DNA of 64,000 nucleotides from Myxococcota bacterium (GTDB taxonomy: Bacteria > Myxococcota > B64-G9): positions 1-64,000 of the forward strand of contig JAKLGA010000008.1 in assembly GCA_022710975.1 (NCBI GenBank). The letters are read 5' to 3'. Under the pieces are notes generated by a model that was not told where the DNA came from, searched no databases, and was given only the letters and a program-made list of their open reading frames with translations. The translations under genes were made by a program, and so were the position numbers. Below, in pieces: positions 9,104 through 17,378 of the stretch. How positions within the stretch are numbered: the stretch's first letter is position 1; every line of letters starts with the position of its first letter.

Positions 9104-9133
9104 TTGACACCCCGCGCGGGCGGGTGGTTCAAT
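9104..9133 (+). promoter_or_regulatory. Promoter of the double-FHA gene at 9165
   Basis: TTGACA (9104-9109), 18-bp spacer, TTCAAT (9128-9133). GAGAGGTGAT (9151-9160) is the ribosome-binding site. Only 13 bp separate it from the divergent kinase promoter, so the two could be co-regulated. Confidence 0.65.
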
Positions 9134-9164
9134 GGCCCCCACTCACGCGAGAGAGGTGATCCCC

Positions 9165-10253
9165 ATGATCAAGTGTTCCCAGTGCGGCCGGGAAAACGAC
9201 TCCTCGTTCAAGTTCTGCCTGGACTGCGGCAGCCCGCTGGCCCCGGCGGCGGCCGCCGCGGCCCCGGCTCCGGCCCCGGCCACGGTGCCCCAGGCCACGG
9301 CCGTGCCCGAGCCCCCCGCGGCCCGGGCCCCGGCGGCGCGCCCGCCCACCGCCCAGACGGCCCGGCCCGCCACCGGCCAGGTCAAGACCGGCGCCAGGCC
9401 GGCCGCGGCACCGGCCGCGCCCGCTCCCGCGCCCGCTCCCGCGCCCGCTGCCGCGGCCGCGGACCTGGTGGCGTGCCCGAAGTGCGACAACCGCATCCCG
9501 GCCACCATGGCCTTCTGCTCCTTCTGCGGCAACAACATGAAGGGCGCCGCGCCCGGGCGCGGGGCCACCATGTTCATGCACCAGGCGTCCCCCGAGGCGT
9601 CCAGCAAGCCGAAGGCGCGCATGGTGCTGATCAAGCCGGACGGCAGCGAGGGCACGGTGTTCACCCTGGCCGAGAAGACCGCCATCGGCCGCAGCCAGGG
9701 CGTGATCATGTTCCCGAAGGATCCGTACATCTCCCCCCGGCACGCCGAGATCCAGTTCAAGGACGGCCAGCTCAGCATCACCGATCTGGACTCGCTGAAC
9801 GGCGTGTACCGGCGCATGACCGCCGAGGAGCGCATCGTGCCGGGCACCTACTTCCGCATCGGGCGCCAGCTCCTCAGGCTGGAGGTGCCGGGCGAGTTCC
9901 AGGCGGTGTCCGCGCCCACGGCCCAGGGGGACGACAGCCAGTTCTGGGGCAGCCCCACGCCCCACGTGTGGGCGCGCCTGGTGCAGGTGCTCGAGGGCGG
10001 CAAGATCGGCGAGATCCACCTGCTCACCCAGGCCGAGGTCGTCATCGGCCGGGTGGACGGCGAGGTGCGCTTCCCCGAGGACGGCTTCATCTCCTCGCGC
10101 CACTGCCAGCTCATCAACCGCGAGGGCGACTGCTTCCTCCAGGACCTGGGCTCCTCCAACGGCACCTACCTGCGCATCCAGGGCAACGCCCCCCTGCTGG
10201 GGGGCGACAAGGTCCAGATCGGCAACCAGGTGCTGCGGCTCGACCTGCTGTGA
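9165..10253 (+). CDS. Zinc-ribbon protein with two FHA domains
   Basis: 362 residues. ATG 9165 is chosen over ATG 9132 because GAGAGGTGAT precedes it and the zinc ribbon CSQC/CLDC begins at residue 4. A Pro/Ala linker (about 30-105) leads to a second CPKC/CSFC ribbon, then two FHA domains. FHA1 is at about 158-250 with AIGRSQGVIMFPKDPYISPRHAE and DLDSLNGVYRR; FHA2 at about 265-355 with VIGRVDGEVRFPEDGFISSRHCQ and DLGSSNGTYLR. Both keep the GR, S-RH and NG residues needed to bind phosphothreonine, unlike FHA2 of the relative at 5945-7225. Probably cytoplasmic. Divergent from the kinase gene, so probably a substrate or reader of that kinase (inference). Confidence 0.88.
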   Translation: MIKCSQCGRENDSSFKFCLDCGSPLAPAAAAAAPAPAPATVPQATAVPEPPAARAPAARPPTAQTARPATGQVKTGARPAAAPAAPAPAPAPAPAAAAADLVACPKCDNRIPATMAFCSFCGNNMKGAAPGRGATMFMHQASPEASSKPKARMVLIKPDGSEGTVFTLAEKTAIGRSQGVIMFPKDPYISPRHAEIQFKDGQLSITDLDSLNGVYRRMTAEERIVPGTYFRIGRQLLRLEVPGEFQAVSAPTAQGDDSQFWGSPTPHVWARLVQVLEGGKIGEIHLLTQAEVVIGRVDGEVRFPEDGFISSRHCQLINREGDCFLQDLGSSNGTYLRIQGNAPLLGGDKVQIGNQVLRLDLL

Positions 10254-10257
10254 GCCT

Positions 10258-10289
10258 CCTCTCGCCTCGCTAGCCTCTCGCCTCGCTAG
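10258..10289. repeat. Two tandem copies of CCTCTCGCCTCGCTAG
   Basis: An exact 16-bp direct repeat just after the stop codon of the FHA gene at 9165, followed by a partial third copy. No function apparent. Confidence 0.7.
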
Positions 10290-10316
10290 CCCCTCGCCGC
10301 TTCGCGCCGAGGGACA

Positions 10317-10353
10317 AGCAATTCTTCGCCCTGGGCAGCGGGCTCGAATTGCT
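10317..10353. terminator. Inverted repeat between convergent FHA genes
   Basis: AGCAATTC (10317-10324) and GAATTGCT (10346-10353) form an 8-bp stem around a 21-nt loop that contains GCCC/GGGC. It lies between two converging genes and overlaps the stop of the minus gene by two bases. A bidirectional terminator is plausible; there is no clear T-run. Confidence 0.4.
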
Positions 10354-11161
10354 AGCCGCCCCACAGCGCCAGACCGGCCGAGCAGGCCGCGGCCGCGAGC
10401 AGCCACGGCAGGGCCGAGGCCCGCCCTGCCACGGCGCGCGGGGCGGGCCGCAGCGCGGACTCCAGGCAGGGCTCGGGCTCCGCGTCCAGCTCCAGCCGCA
10501 GGCGCGAGCCGCCCAGCACGAAGCACTCGCCCGGGCCGAGCTCCGCCTCGCCCCGCACCCGGTGGCCGGCCACGCGCAGCCCGTTGGCCGAGCCGAGATC
10601 GCGCACCCGCACCCGCGCCCCGCGGCGCAGGACGGCGGCGTGCCGCCGCGAGACGCGCGGGTCGGGCAGCCTCAGGCCGCAGCCCGCGGCCCGCCCCAGG
10701 CTGAGCTCGGCCCCGTCCGGGAGCGGCGCCTGATCACCCCGCCCGGGCCCGTCCACGACCACCAGCCGGCCAGGCGCGGCCGGGGGCGCGAGCAGCCGCC
10801 CGGCCAGCGCCCGGGCCGTGGCCCGCGCGTCCGGGAGCGCCAGCGGATCGCCCGCCCACAGCCGCACCCGGAAGGACCCCAGCTCGAGCTCGTCGCCGGG
10901 CCGCAGCGGCACCGCCTGGCCCGGCTCGAGCCGGCGGCCGTTGAGCCGGGTGCCGTTGCGGCTGGCCAGGTCCTCCACCGTCCAGCCGGCCGGGCCGGCC
11001 GGGGCCACGCGCGCGTGGCGCAGCGACACGCTCGGGTCGGGCAGGGCGAGCTCCAGGCCGTCCTCTCGCCCGAGCAGGGCGCCCGCGGACCCGAGCGGCA
11101 CCTCGCGCCGCAGGCCGGCCAGGCTGCCCTCGGGCGCCAGCGCCACCAGCCAGGCCTCCAC
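10352..11161 (-). CDS. Tail-anchored protein with two FHA domains
   Basis: 269 residues from GTG 11161. FHA1 at about 15-105 (LLGREDGLELALPDPSVSLRHA, DLASRNGTRLN) and FHA2 at about 130-225 (LSLGRAAGCGLRLPDPRVSRRHA, DLGSANGLRVAG) both keep the GR, S-RH and NG residues. A basic stretch and one C-terminal hydrophobic helix (about 250-267) anchor it to the membrane with the FHA part in the cytoplasm. It is the last cistron of the operon from 14633: its start lies 3 bp after the TPR lipoprotein stop. FHA-fold domains occur in SctD, an inner-ring protein of type III secretion, but SctD has a single N-terminal FHA and a large periplasmic part, so this is not SctD. More likely an adaptor linking kinase signalling to the export gate (inference). 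Confidence 0.82.
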   Translation of the reverse strand: MEAWLVALAPEGSLAGLRREVPLGSAGALLGREDGLELALPDPSVSLRHARVAPAGPAGWTVEDLASRNGTRLNGRRLEPGQAVPLRPGDELELGSFRVRLWAGDPLALPDARATARALAGRLLAPPAAPGRLVVVDGPGRGDQAPLPDGAELSLGRAAGCGLRLPDPRVSRRHAAVLRRGARVRVRDLGSANGLRVAGHRVRGEAELGPGECFVLGGSRLRLELDAEPEPCLESALRPAPRAVAGRASALPWLLAAAACSAGLALWGG

Positions 11162-11164
11162 GGC

Positions 11165-11710
11165 TCACCTCCCCGGCCCGGCCGCGCGGAGCTCGGCCAG
11201 CGCGGCGCGCAGGGGCTGCAGCCAGGCGTCGTCGGGCGCCAGGGCCGTGAGCCGGCGGAGCTGCTCCTCGGCCGCCCCGAGGTCGCCGCGCTCCAGCCCG
11301 AGCAGGACCAGGTTGCGGCGCGGGTCGAGGGCCCCGGGATCGAGGGCCAGGGCGTCCAGGTAGCGCGCCTCGGCCTCCTCGAGCCGGCCCTGGGCGCGGG
11401 CCACCGCCCCGCCCAGGTTGTGGGCCTGGACCAGATCCGGCCGGCAGTCGAGCGCCTGGACCACCAGCGCCTCGGCGCGCTCGAGCTGGCCGGCCCGGTA
11501 GGCCAGCAGCGCCAGGTTGGCGAGCGCGTCCGCGAAGCAGGGCTGGTACTCCAGGCTGACCTGCAGGGCGGCCCGGGCCCCCTCGGCGTCGCCCACCCGC
11601 AGGCGCTCGACCCCCAGGCGGTTCATGCGCACCGCCTCCGGGGGGACGGCCCCGCCGCCCAGGCAGCCCGACAGGCACGCGGCCAGCGCCAGGACGGACA
11701 CGCCTCTCAT
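11165..11710 (-). CDS. TPR lipoprotein in the export-gate operon
   Basis: 181 residues from ATG 11710, which overlaps the sctV/flhA-like stop by 4 bases (ATGA), so translation is coupled. A signal peptide ends in the lipobox LSGC (Cys16). The rest is about four TPR units (e.g. MNRLGVERLRVGDAEGARAA, ALANLALLAYRAGQLERAEAL, AHNLGGAVARAQGRLEEAEA). Small TPR lipoproteins of this type act as pilotins that help secretins assemble, for example PilF/PilW in type IV pili. A pilotin-like role next to export-gate genes is possible but not shown; no secretin gene lies in this operon. Confidence 0.8.
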   Translation of the reverse strand: MRGVSVLALAACLSGCLGGGAVPPEAVRMNRLGVERLRVGDAEGARAALQVSLEYQPCFADALANLALLAYRAGQLERAEALVVQALDCRPDLVQAHNLGGAVARAQGRLEEAEARYLDALALDPGALDPRRNLVLLGLERGDLGAAEEQLRRLTALAPDDAWLQPLRAALAELRAAGPGR

Positions 11711-13578
11711 CTCCCACCTCCCCGCGCCGGGGACGGCGCGCCCAGCCCCACCCGGCCCACGGGCTGGATGGCGACCTGGGGTTCGAGCTCCAGGAAACTC
11801 ACCACGCGCACGTCGGGGAACACCGCCCCGACCAGCCGCCAGAAGGGCCGGCGCACCTCGGGCCGGCACAGCACCACCGGTGCGCCCTCGGCCCGGGCCC
11901 CGCCCAGCGCGCGCTCCAGGCCCGCCAGCACCGCCTCGGCCTCGGCCGGCTCCATGACCAGGCTGGCCCCGGCGGCGCCCGGGACGACCGCGGCCGCCAC
12001 CCGGCGCTCGAGCTCCGGGTCCAGGAGCCAGGCCCGCAGCCGCCCCTCGGGCGCCAGCCGGTGCGAGATGAACGGCCGCAGCCCCTCGCGCACCCGCTCG
12101 GCCAGCACGGCCGGATCGGCCTCCTGCCGGGCGTGCTCGGCCAGGCTGGTGAGCACCGCCCGCAGGCAGGCGACCGGCACCTGCTCCTCCACCAGCCGGG
12201 TCAGCACCTCGGACAGGAGCACCGGCGGCACCAGCCGCGGCACCACCTCGCGCACCAGGGCCGGCTGATCGCGCTCCAGCGCGTCGAGCAGGTCCTGCGT
12301 CTCCTGCACCCCCACGCAGCGGGCCGCGGCCCGCCTCAGGCCCGCCTCCAGCCCGGCCGGCCCCGCGGCCAGCGCGCCGGCGGCCGCCGGGGCGCCGTCC
12401 AGGAGCAGCGTCCAGCGGCCGCCCTGGGCGCCCGGGCCGCGGACGAGCGGCGGGAGCGGCACGCCCAGCTCGTCGCCCACCGCCCGGCGCAGGGCCTCGG
12501 CCCCCTCCCAGAAGCCCGGCGCCGGGGGATCCGCGGGCAGCCGGAGCTCCAGGCACCCGCCCCGCCGGCCGCGGGCCGGGACCTCGGCCGCGGCCGCGCG
12601 GCGAGAGGCCCGCCGCCCCAGCCAGGCGCCCGCGCCGGCCAGGCAGGCGCCCAGCCCGCCGAAGGCCAGGCCAGGCATGCCCGGCACCAGCCCGATCAGC
12701 GCGAGCGCCCCGCCGGCCAGCACCAGCGCCTCGGGGTGGGCGCCGAGCTGGCTGCCGAGCTGGCGCCCCAGCCCCTGCTCAGCCCGCTCGGGCCGCACCC
12801 GGGTGACCAGGAGCCCGGCCGCGGTGGACACGAGCAGGGCCGGGATCTGGGTCACCAGCCCGTCGCCGATGGTCAGCACGCTGTAGGTGGAGGCCGCCTC
12901 GGCCGCGCCCAGCCCGCGCTGCAGGCAGCCGATCAGCAGGCCGCCCACCAGGTTGACCGCGGTGATCACCAGCCCGGCCACGGCGTCGCCCTTGATGAAC
13001 TTCATGGCCCCGTCCATGGCGCCGTGGAACTGGCTCTCGCGCTCGAGCTCGAGCCGCCGCCGCCCGGCTGCCTCGGCGTCCAGCAGGCCCGCGCGCAGAT
13101 CGGCGTCGATGCTCATCTGCTTGCCGGGCAGCCCGTCCAGGTGGAAGCGGGCGGTGACCTCGGCCACACGCTCGGCGCCCTTGGCGATCACGATGAACTG
13201 CACCACCGTCAGGATCAGGAACACCACCCCGCCCACCACCGGGTCGCCGGCGGTGGCGAACTCGCCGAAGGCCTGCACCACCCGGCCGGCGTCCGCCCGG
13301 CCCAGGATCAGCCGGGTGGTGGACACGTTGAGCGCCAGGCGGAAGAGGGTGGCCATCAGCAGCAGCGTGGGGAAGGCGGAGACCTGGAGCGCCGCCCCGG
13401 CCCGGGCGGCCAGCAGCAGCAGCACCAGCGACAGCGCCAGGTTGCAGCTCAACAGCGCGTCCATGGCCCAGGGGGGCAGCGGCAGGACCAGGATGGCGGC
13501 GATCCCCAGCAGGGCCCCGCCCACCGCCGCCTCGCTCCGCCCGGGCAGGCCCCAGCGGGTCGGCCAGCCGCTCCTCAT
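11707..13578 (-). CDS. Type III export-gate protein, SctV/FlhA family
   Basis: 623 residues, shorter than typical FlhA (about 690). Forms the nonameric gate of flagellar or injectisome type III export. The N-terminal half has about eight membrane segments and the FHIPEP signatures: RLALNVSTTRLIL, QFIVIAKGAERVAEVTARF, MSIDADLRAG, FHGAMDGAMKFIKGDAVAG and LTIGDGLVTQIPALL. The cytoplasmic C-terminal half has the expected four-subdomain outline (VQETQDLLDALERD, VPRLVPPVLLSEVLTRLVEE, VVLCRPEVRRPFWRL). Downstream of the sctU/flhB-like gene with a 4-base overlap. No flagellar or injectisome partner genes flank it, so flagellar versus secretion origin cannot be decided from this window. Confidence 0.92.
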   Translation of the reverse strand: MRSGWPTRWGLPGRSEAAVGGALLGIAAILVLPLPPWAMDALLSCNLALSLVLLLLAARAGAALQVSAFPTLLLMATLFRLALNVSTTRLILGRADAGRVVQAFGEFATAGDPVVGGVVFLILTVVQFIVIAKGAERVAEVTARFHLDGLPGKQMSIDADLRAGLLDAEAAGRRRLELERESQFHGAMDGAMKFIKGDAVAGLVITAVNLVGGLLIGCLQRGLGAAEAASTYSVLTIGDGLVTQIPALLVSTAAGLLVTRVRPERAEQGLGRQLGSQLGAHPEALVLAGGALALIGLVPGMPGLAFGGLGACLAGAGAWLGRRASRRAAAAEVPARGRRGGCLELRLPADPPAPGFWEGAEALRRAVGDELGVPLPPLVRGPGAQGGRWTLLLDGAPAAAGALAAGPAGLEAGLRRAAARCVGVQETQDLLDALERDQPALVREVVPRLVPPVLLSEVLTRLVEEQVPVACLRAVLTSLAEHARQEADPAVLAERVREGLRPFISHRLAPEGRLRAWLLDPELERRVAAAVVPGAAGASLVMEPAEAEAVLAGLERALGGARAEGAPVVLCRPEVRRPFWRLVGAVFPDVRVVSFLELEPQVAIQPVGRVGLGAPSPARGGGR

Positions 13579-14633
13579 GGAATCTCCTCCCGTCCGGCCG
13601 CGCGCGCCGCGCCGGCGGACGTCCCCAGGGCCGCGGCCACCACCCGCAGCACCTCGGCCGCGGCCGCGTACAGCCTCTCCGGGATCAGCTCGCCCGGCTC
13701 CAGCCGCTGGAGCGCGCGGGCCAGCTCCACGTGCCGCACGACCGGCAGGCCCAGGCGCGCGGCCTCAGCCCGCAGGCGCCTGGCGGCCTCCCCCACCCCG
13801 GCGGCCACCAGCACCGGGGCCGGGTCCTCGCCCGGCGCGTAGCGCAGCGCGGCCGCAGCGTGGGTGGGGTTGACCACCAGCACGCTGGCCCCGCGGAGCC
13901 CCGGCCCCTGGGCGGCCTGGCGGTGCCGGCGCCTGCGCTCGGCCCGCACCGCGGGATCGCCCTCCTCCTGCCGGTGCTCCTCACGCACCTCCTGGCGGGT
14001 CATGCGCTGGCGCCGCAGGAAGCGCAGGCGCTCGAGCCAGAGGTCGAGCAGCGCGAGCGCCAGGTGGGCCGCGATCAGCCCGGCCGCCCCGCGCGCGAGC
14101 AGCTCGAGCGCGGCCCGGGCCGCGCCGGCCGCGCCGCCCCGGGCGGCCGCCACCAGGCCCTGCCCGGATGCGCCGGCCAGGGCGGCCCAGCCGGCCAGGA
14201 CGAGGCAGGCCGCCCGCGCGAGCGTCCAGCCGAGCTCGAGCAGCCGCTCGCGGCCGAATAGCCGGCCGAGGCCCGCCAGGGGCGAGAGCCGCCCCAGCTC
14301 CAGCCGCAGGCGGAGGCGCAGCCCCTTCTGCAGCCCGCCCGCCAGGCAGGCGCCCGCCGCCGCGCCCAGGCCGACCGCGGCCGTGGCGCGGAGGAGCGCG
14401 AGGAGCGCGTCGCGCCAGGGCGGCTCGGGCCGCCCGGCCAGGGCGCACGCCAAAAGCGCCCGCAGCCCGAGCAGGGCGCCGGGCAGGGCGAGCAGGAGCC
14501 CTCCGAGCCCGCCCAGGGCCGAGGCCACCGCCAGCGCCTGCCTGGACACGGGCGCCTCGCCCCGCTCCCGGGCGCGCCGGAGCTTCCTCTGGCTGGGGGG
14601 CTCGGTGGCCCCCTCTCGTTTCTCGGCTCCCAT
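13575..14633 (-). CDS. Type III export switch protein, SctU/FlhB family
   Basis: 352 residues from ATG 14633 (GTG 14642 is an alternative; neither has a Shine-Dalgarno). The N-terminus EKREGATEPPSQRKLRRARERGE is the classic FlhB/SctU opening. Four hydrophobic segments follow, then the cytoplasmic domain with the self-cleaving NPTH motif (Asn255-Pro256), which switches export from early to late substrates. The C-terminal domain ends with LEPGELIPERLYAAAAEVLRVV, as in the family. The membrane part is unusually Ala/Leu/Arg-rich, and the usual Lys after the cleavage domain strand (AKG) is AAG here. First gene of the operon sctU-sctV-TPR lipoprotein-FHA; the genes overlap or nearly touch. Confidence 0.92.
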   Translation of the reverse strand: MGAEKREGATEPPSQRKLRRARERGEAPVSRQALAVASALGGLGGLLLALPGALLGLRALLACALAGRPEPPWRDALLALLRATAAVGLGAAAGACLAGGLQKGLRLRLRLELGRLSPLAGLGRLFGRERLLELGWTLARAACLVLAGWAALAGASGQGLVAAARGGAAGAARAALELLARGAAGLIAAHLALALLDLWLERLRFLRRQRMTRQEVREEHRQEEGDPAVRAERRRRHRQAAQGPGLRGASVLVVNPTHAAAALRYAPGEDPAPVLVAAGVGEAARRLRAEAARLGLPVVRHVELARALQRLEPGELIPERLYAAAAEVLRVVAAALGTSAGAARAAGREEIP

Positions 14634-14670
14634 CGCGGCCACGCCAATTCAAGCGGCGTGCCATCTTCGG

Positions 14671-14697
14671 AGAATAAAGAATGCCCTTCAATTACAA
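14671..14697 (-). promoter_or_regulatory. Possible promoter of the sctU/sctV operon
   Basis: An AT-rich patch with minus-strand TTGTAA (14697-14692), 15-bp spacer and TATTCT (14676-14671). Spacing is short, so this is weak, but it is the only promoter-like stretch upstream of the operon. Confidence 0.3.
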
Positions 14698-14800
14698 CCA
14701 GATGAATCGAACCCGGCTCCACGCCAGGCGCCGCTGGCGTGACCGGATTCCGGACACGTGACTGAAAAATCCAGGCACGCCCAGGGTCGAACTTTTACCG

Positions 14801-14830
14801 TTGACACCGAAATCAATTCCTACCTAGACT
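14801..14830 (+). promoter_or_regulatory. Promoter of the beta-oxidation operon
   Basis: TTGACA (14801-14806), 18-bp spacer, TAGACT (14825-14830). The same -10 TAGACT is used at 35049 and 56985. Confidence 0.7.
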
Positions 14831-14854
14831 CTCTGCGTCAATCTCGAGTCCGAT

Positions 14855-14868
14855 CGGATTTCAATCCG
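14855..14868. promoter_or_regulatory. Operator-like inverted repeat CGGATT-TC-AATCCG
   Basis: A perfect 6-bp inverted repeat about 20 bp downstream of the expected transcription start and 23 bp before the start codon. Suited to a dimeric repressor of fatty-acid genes (TetR or GntR type); no regulator gene is adjacent. Confidence 0.45.
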
Positions 14869-14891
14869 TTCCTACCTGAGGAGGATGGTCC

Positions 14892-17342
14892 ATGAAGAGG
14901 AAGATTCAGAAGGTGGCGGTGCTCGGCTCGGGCGTCATGGGCACCGGCATCGCCGCGCACCTGGCCAACTGCGGCATCCGGAGCGTGCTCCTGGACATCG
15001 TGCCGAAGTACACCCCGGAGGACGAGAAGGCCGGGCTCAAGAAGGAGTCGCCGGCCTTCCGCAACAAGCTGGCCCTGCAGGCCGTGCAGGCCGCCATCAA
15101 GAACCGCAAGCCGATCCCGGCCTTCTACCACGACAAGTTCGCCGAGCTGATCACCTGCGGCAACTTCGACGACAACATGGGCTGGCTGGCCGAGTGCGAC
15201 TGGGTGATCGAGGTGGTGGTCGAGAACGTCGACATCAAGCGCAAGGTGTTCGCCAACGTCGAGAAGCACATGAAGAAGGGGGCCATCGTCTCCTCGAACA
15301 CCTCGGGCCTGCAGATCACCGCCATGACCGAAGGGCGCGGGCAGGACTTCAAGAAGAGCTTCCTGGTCACCCACTTCTTCAACCCGGTGCGCTTCATGCG
15401 CCTGCTGGAGGTCATCCCCGGCCCCGAGACCGACCCCGAGATCGTCGAGTTCATGGCCGAGTTCGGCGCCAACGTGCTGGGCAAGGGCGTGGTCCACGGC
15501 AAGGACACCGTCAACTTCGTGGCCAACCGCGTGGGCGTCTACAGCATGCTGCGGGCCATCAAGGAGATGATGGACAAGGACTACACCATCGAGGAGGTGG
15601 ACGCGATCGTCGGCCAGCCCATGGGCCGGCCCAAGACCGCGCTGTTCGGCACCGCCGACCTGGTGGGCATGGACGTCATCGGGCACATCGTCAAGAACTG
15701 CTACGAGGCGCTGACCAAGGACGAGGAGCGCGAGGTGTTCTCCCTGCCGCCCTTCATCCAGAAGATGATCGAGCAGGGCCGGCTGGGCGCCAAGACCAAG
15801 GGCGGCTTCTGGAAGAAGGAGAAGAGCGAGGGCGGCAAGACCAAGCTGGTCATCGACAAGAAGACCGGCGAGTACCGCCCGGCCGAAAAGGTGCGCATCG
15901 ACTCCATCGGGGTGGCCAAGAACACCGAGGATCCCAGGCAGCGCCTGGCCGAGTTCGTGTTCGCCGACGATCGCGCCGGCCAGTTCGCCTGGAGCGTGTT
16001 CGCCGACGGGCTGATCTACGCCGGCAACCGCCTGGGCGAGATCGCCGACGACATCGTGCAGATCGACAACGGCATGCGCTGGGGCTTCAACTGGGACATG
16101 GGTCCGTTCCAGGCCTGGGACGCGGTCGGCTTCGGCAAGGTGTGCGAGCGGATGAAGAAGGACGGCAAGAAGCTGCCGCCCATCGCGCTGGCCATGCAGA
16201 AGGCCAAGGCCGAGTCCTTCTACAAGGAGAAGGACGGCGAGGTCCTGTTCTTCGACCTGAAGAAGAAGGGCTACAAGCCGGTGCCCAAGGACCCCATGCA
16301 CATCGACCTCGAGCTGCTCAAGCGCAACGGCAAGGAGGTGGCCGGCAACACGGCCGCCAGCCTGATCGATCTCGGCGACGGGGTGCTGTGCTGCGAGTTC
16401 CACAGCAAGATGAACTCCATCGACGGGGACATCATCAGCATCATGGGCAAGGGCCTGGACATGCTCGAGGCCGACGACCAGTGGAAGGGCATGGTGATCG
16501 GCAACCAGGGCGAGAACTTCTGCGTGGGCGCCAACGTGATGCTGGTCTACATGGCCATCCAGCAGGCCAAGAGCGCCGAGAAGCCCGAGGAGGCCGAGGC
16601 CATCTGGCAGCAGCTCGAGGGCACGGTCAAGGCGCTGCAGGACACGCTCATGCGCTGCAAGTACTCGCCCAAGCCCGTGGTGTCCGCGCCCTTCGGCATG
16701 ACGCTCGGCGGCGGGGCCGAGGTCAGCATGGGCGCCGACCGCATCTGCGCGCACGCCGATCTCTTCATGGGCCTGGTGGAGATGGGCGTGGGGCTCATCC
16801 CCGGCGGCGGCGGCAACAAGGAGCTGCTCATCCGCCACCTGGAGGGCATCCCCGAGCTGGCCCAGGGCGTCAACCTGACCCCCTACCTGCAGCTCGTCTT
16901 CCAGGACATCGGCACGGCCAAGGTCAGCATGAGCGCCCACGAGGCCGTGGCCAACGGCTTCCTGCGCTCGACCGACAAGATCGTCACCAACAAGGACCAC
17001 CTGATCGGCACCGCCAAGAACATGGTGCTGGCCATGGCCCTCGAGGGCTACAAGCAGCCCCTGGAGCGCAAGCTGTCGCTGCCGGGCGACATGGGCTACG
17101 CCACCTTCAAGATGGTCATCGACTCGATGGCCAAGCAGCACCAGATCACCGAGTACGAGCAGGTCATGGCCAACAAGCTGGCCTTCGTGCTCACCGGCGG
17201 CCGGACCTCGCCCGCCGTGCCGGTCAGCGAGCGCTACCTGCTCGACATCGAGCGCGAGGCCTTCATGTGGCTCTGCCGCCAGGAGAAGACCCAGGAGCGC
17301 ATGGGCTACTTCCTGACCAACAACAAGCCGCTGCGGAACTGA
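14892..17342 (+). CDS. 3-hydroxyacyl-CoA dehydrogenase / enoyl-CoA hydratase
   Basis: 816 residues from ATG 14892 with GAGGAGGA upstream. Two-activity beta-oxidation enzyme: hydrates enoyl-CoA, then oxidises 3-hydroxyacyl-CoA with NAD. Order is dehydrogenase first: Rossmann motif VLGSGVMGTGIAAHLA (9-24), VVENVDIKRKVF, SSNTSGLQI and HFFNPVRFMRLLEVI with the catalytic His; a second dehydrogenase C-terminal unit around 360-430 (NRLGEIADD, WDMGPFQAWDAVG); then a crotonase fold from about 495 with GGGAEVSMGADRI and VEMGVGLIPGGGGNKE, which hold the two active-site Glu residues. This order matches Bacillus FadN rather than E. coli FadB/FadJ. The thiolase follows 36 bp later in the same operon. Confidence 0.92.
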   Translation: MKRKIQKVAVLGSGVMGTGIAAHLANCGIRSVLLDIVPKYTPEDEKAGLKKESPAFRNKLALQAVQAAIKNRKPIPAFYHDKFAELITCGNFDDNMGWLAECDWVIEVVVENVDIKRKVFANVEKHMKKGAIVSSNTSGLQITAMTEGRGQDFKKSFLVTHFFNPVRFMRLLEVIPGPETDPEIVEFMAEFGANVLGKGVVHGKDTVNFVANRVGVYSMLRAIKEMMDKDYTIEEVDAIVGQPMGRPKTALFGTADLVGMDVIGHIVKNCYEALTKDEEREVFSLPPFIQKMIEQGRLGAKTKGGFWKKEKSEGGKTKLVIDKKTGEYRPAEKVRIDSIGVAKNTEDPRQRLAEFVFADDRAGQFAWSVFADGLIYAGNRLGEIADDIVQIDNGMRWGFNWDMGPFQAWDAVGFGKVCERMKKDGKKLPPIALAMQKAKAESFYKEKDGEVLFFDLKKKGYKPVPKDPMHIDLELLKRNGKEVAGNTAASLIDLGDGVLCCEFHSKMNSIDGDIISIMGKGLDMLEADDQWKGMVIGNQGENFCVGANVMLVYMAIQQAKSAEKPEEAEAIWQQLEGTVKALQDTLMRCKYSPKPVVSAPFGMTLGGGAEVSMGADRICAHADLFMGLVEMGVGLIPGGGGNKELLIRHLEGIPELAQGVNLTPYLQLVFQDIGTAKVSMSAHEAVANGFLRSTDKIVTNKDHLIGTAKNMVLAMALEGYKQPLERKLSLPGDMGYATFKMVIDSMAKQHQITEYEQVMANKLAFVLTGGRTSPAVPVSERYLLDIEREAFMWLCRQEKTQERMGYFLTNNKPLRN

Positions 17343-17378
17343 GCGCAGGCAGCCAGAGAGAAGAAGAGGAGACACGCC

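Noticed and set aside
10352-11161. FHA protein as SctD of a type III system
   Set aside because: It has two FHA domains and a C-terminal anchor; SctD has one FHA-like domain and a large periplasmic part.
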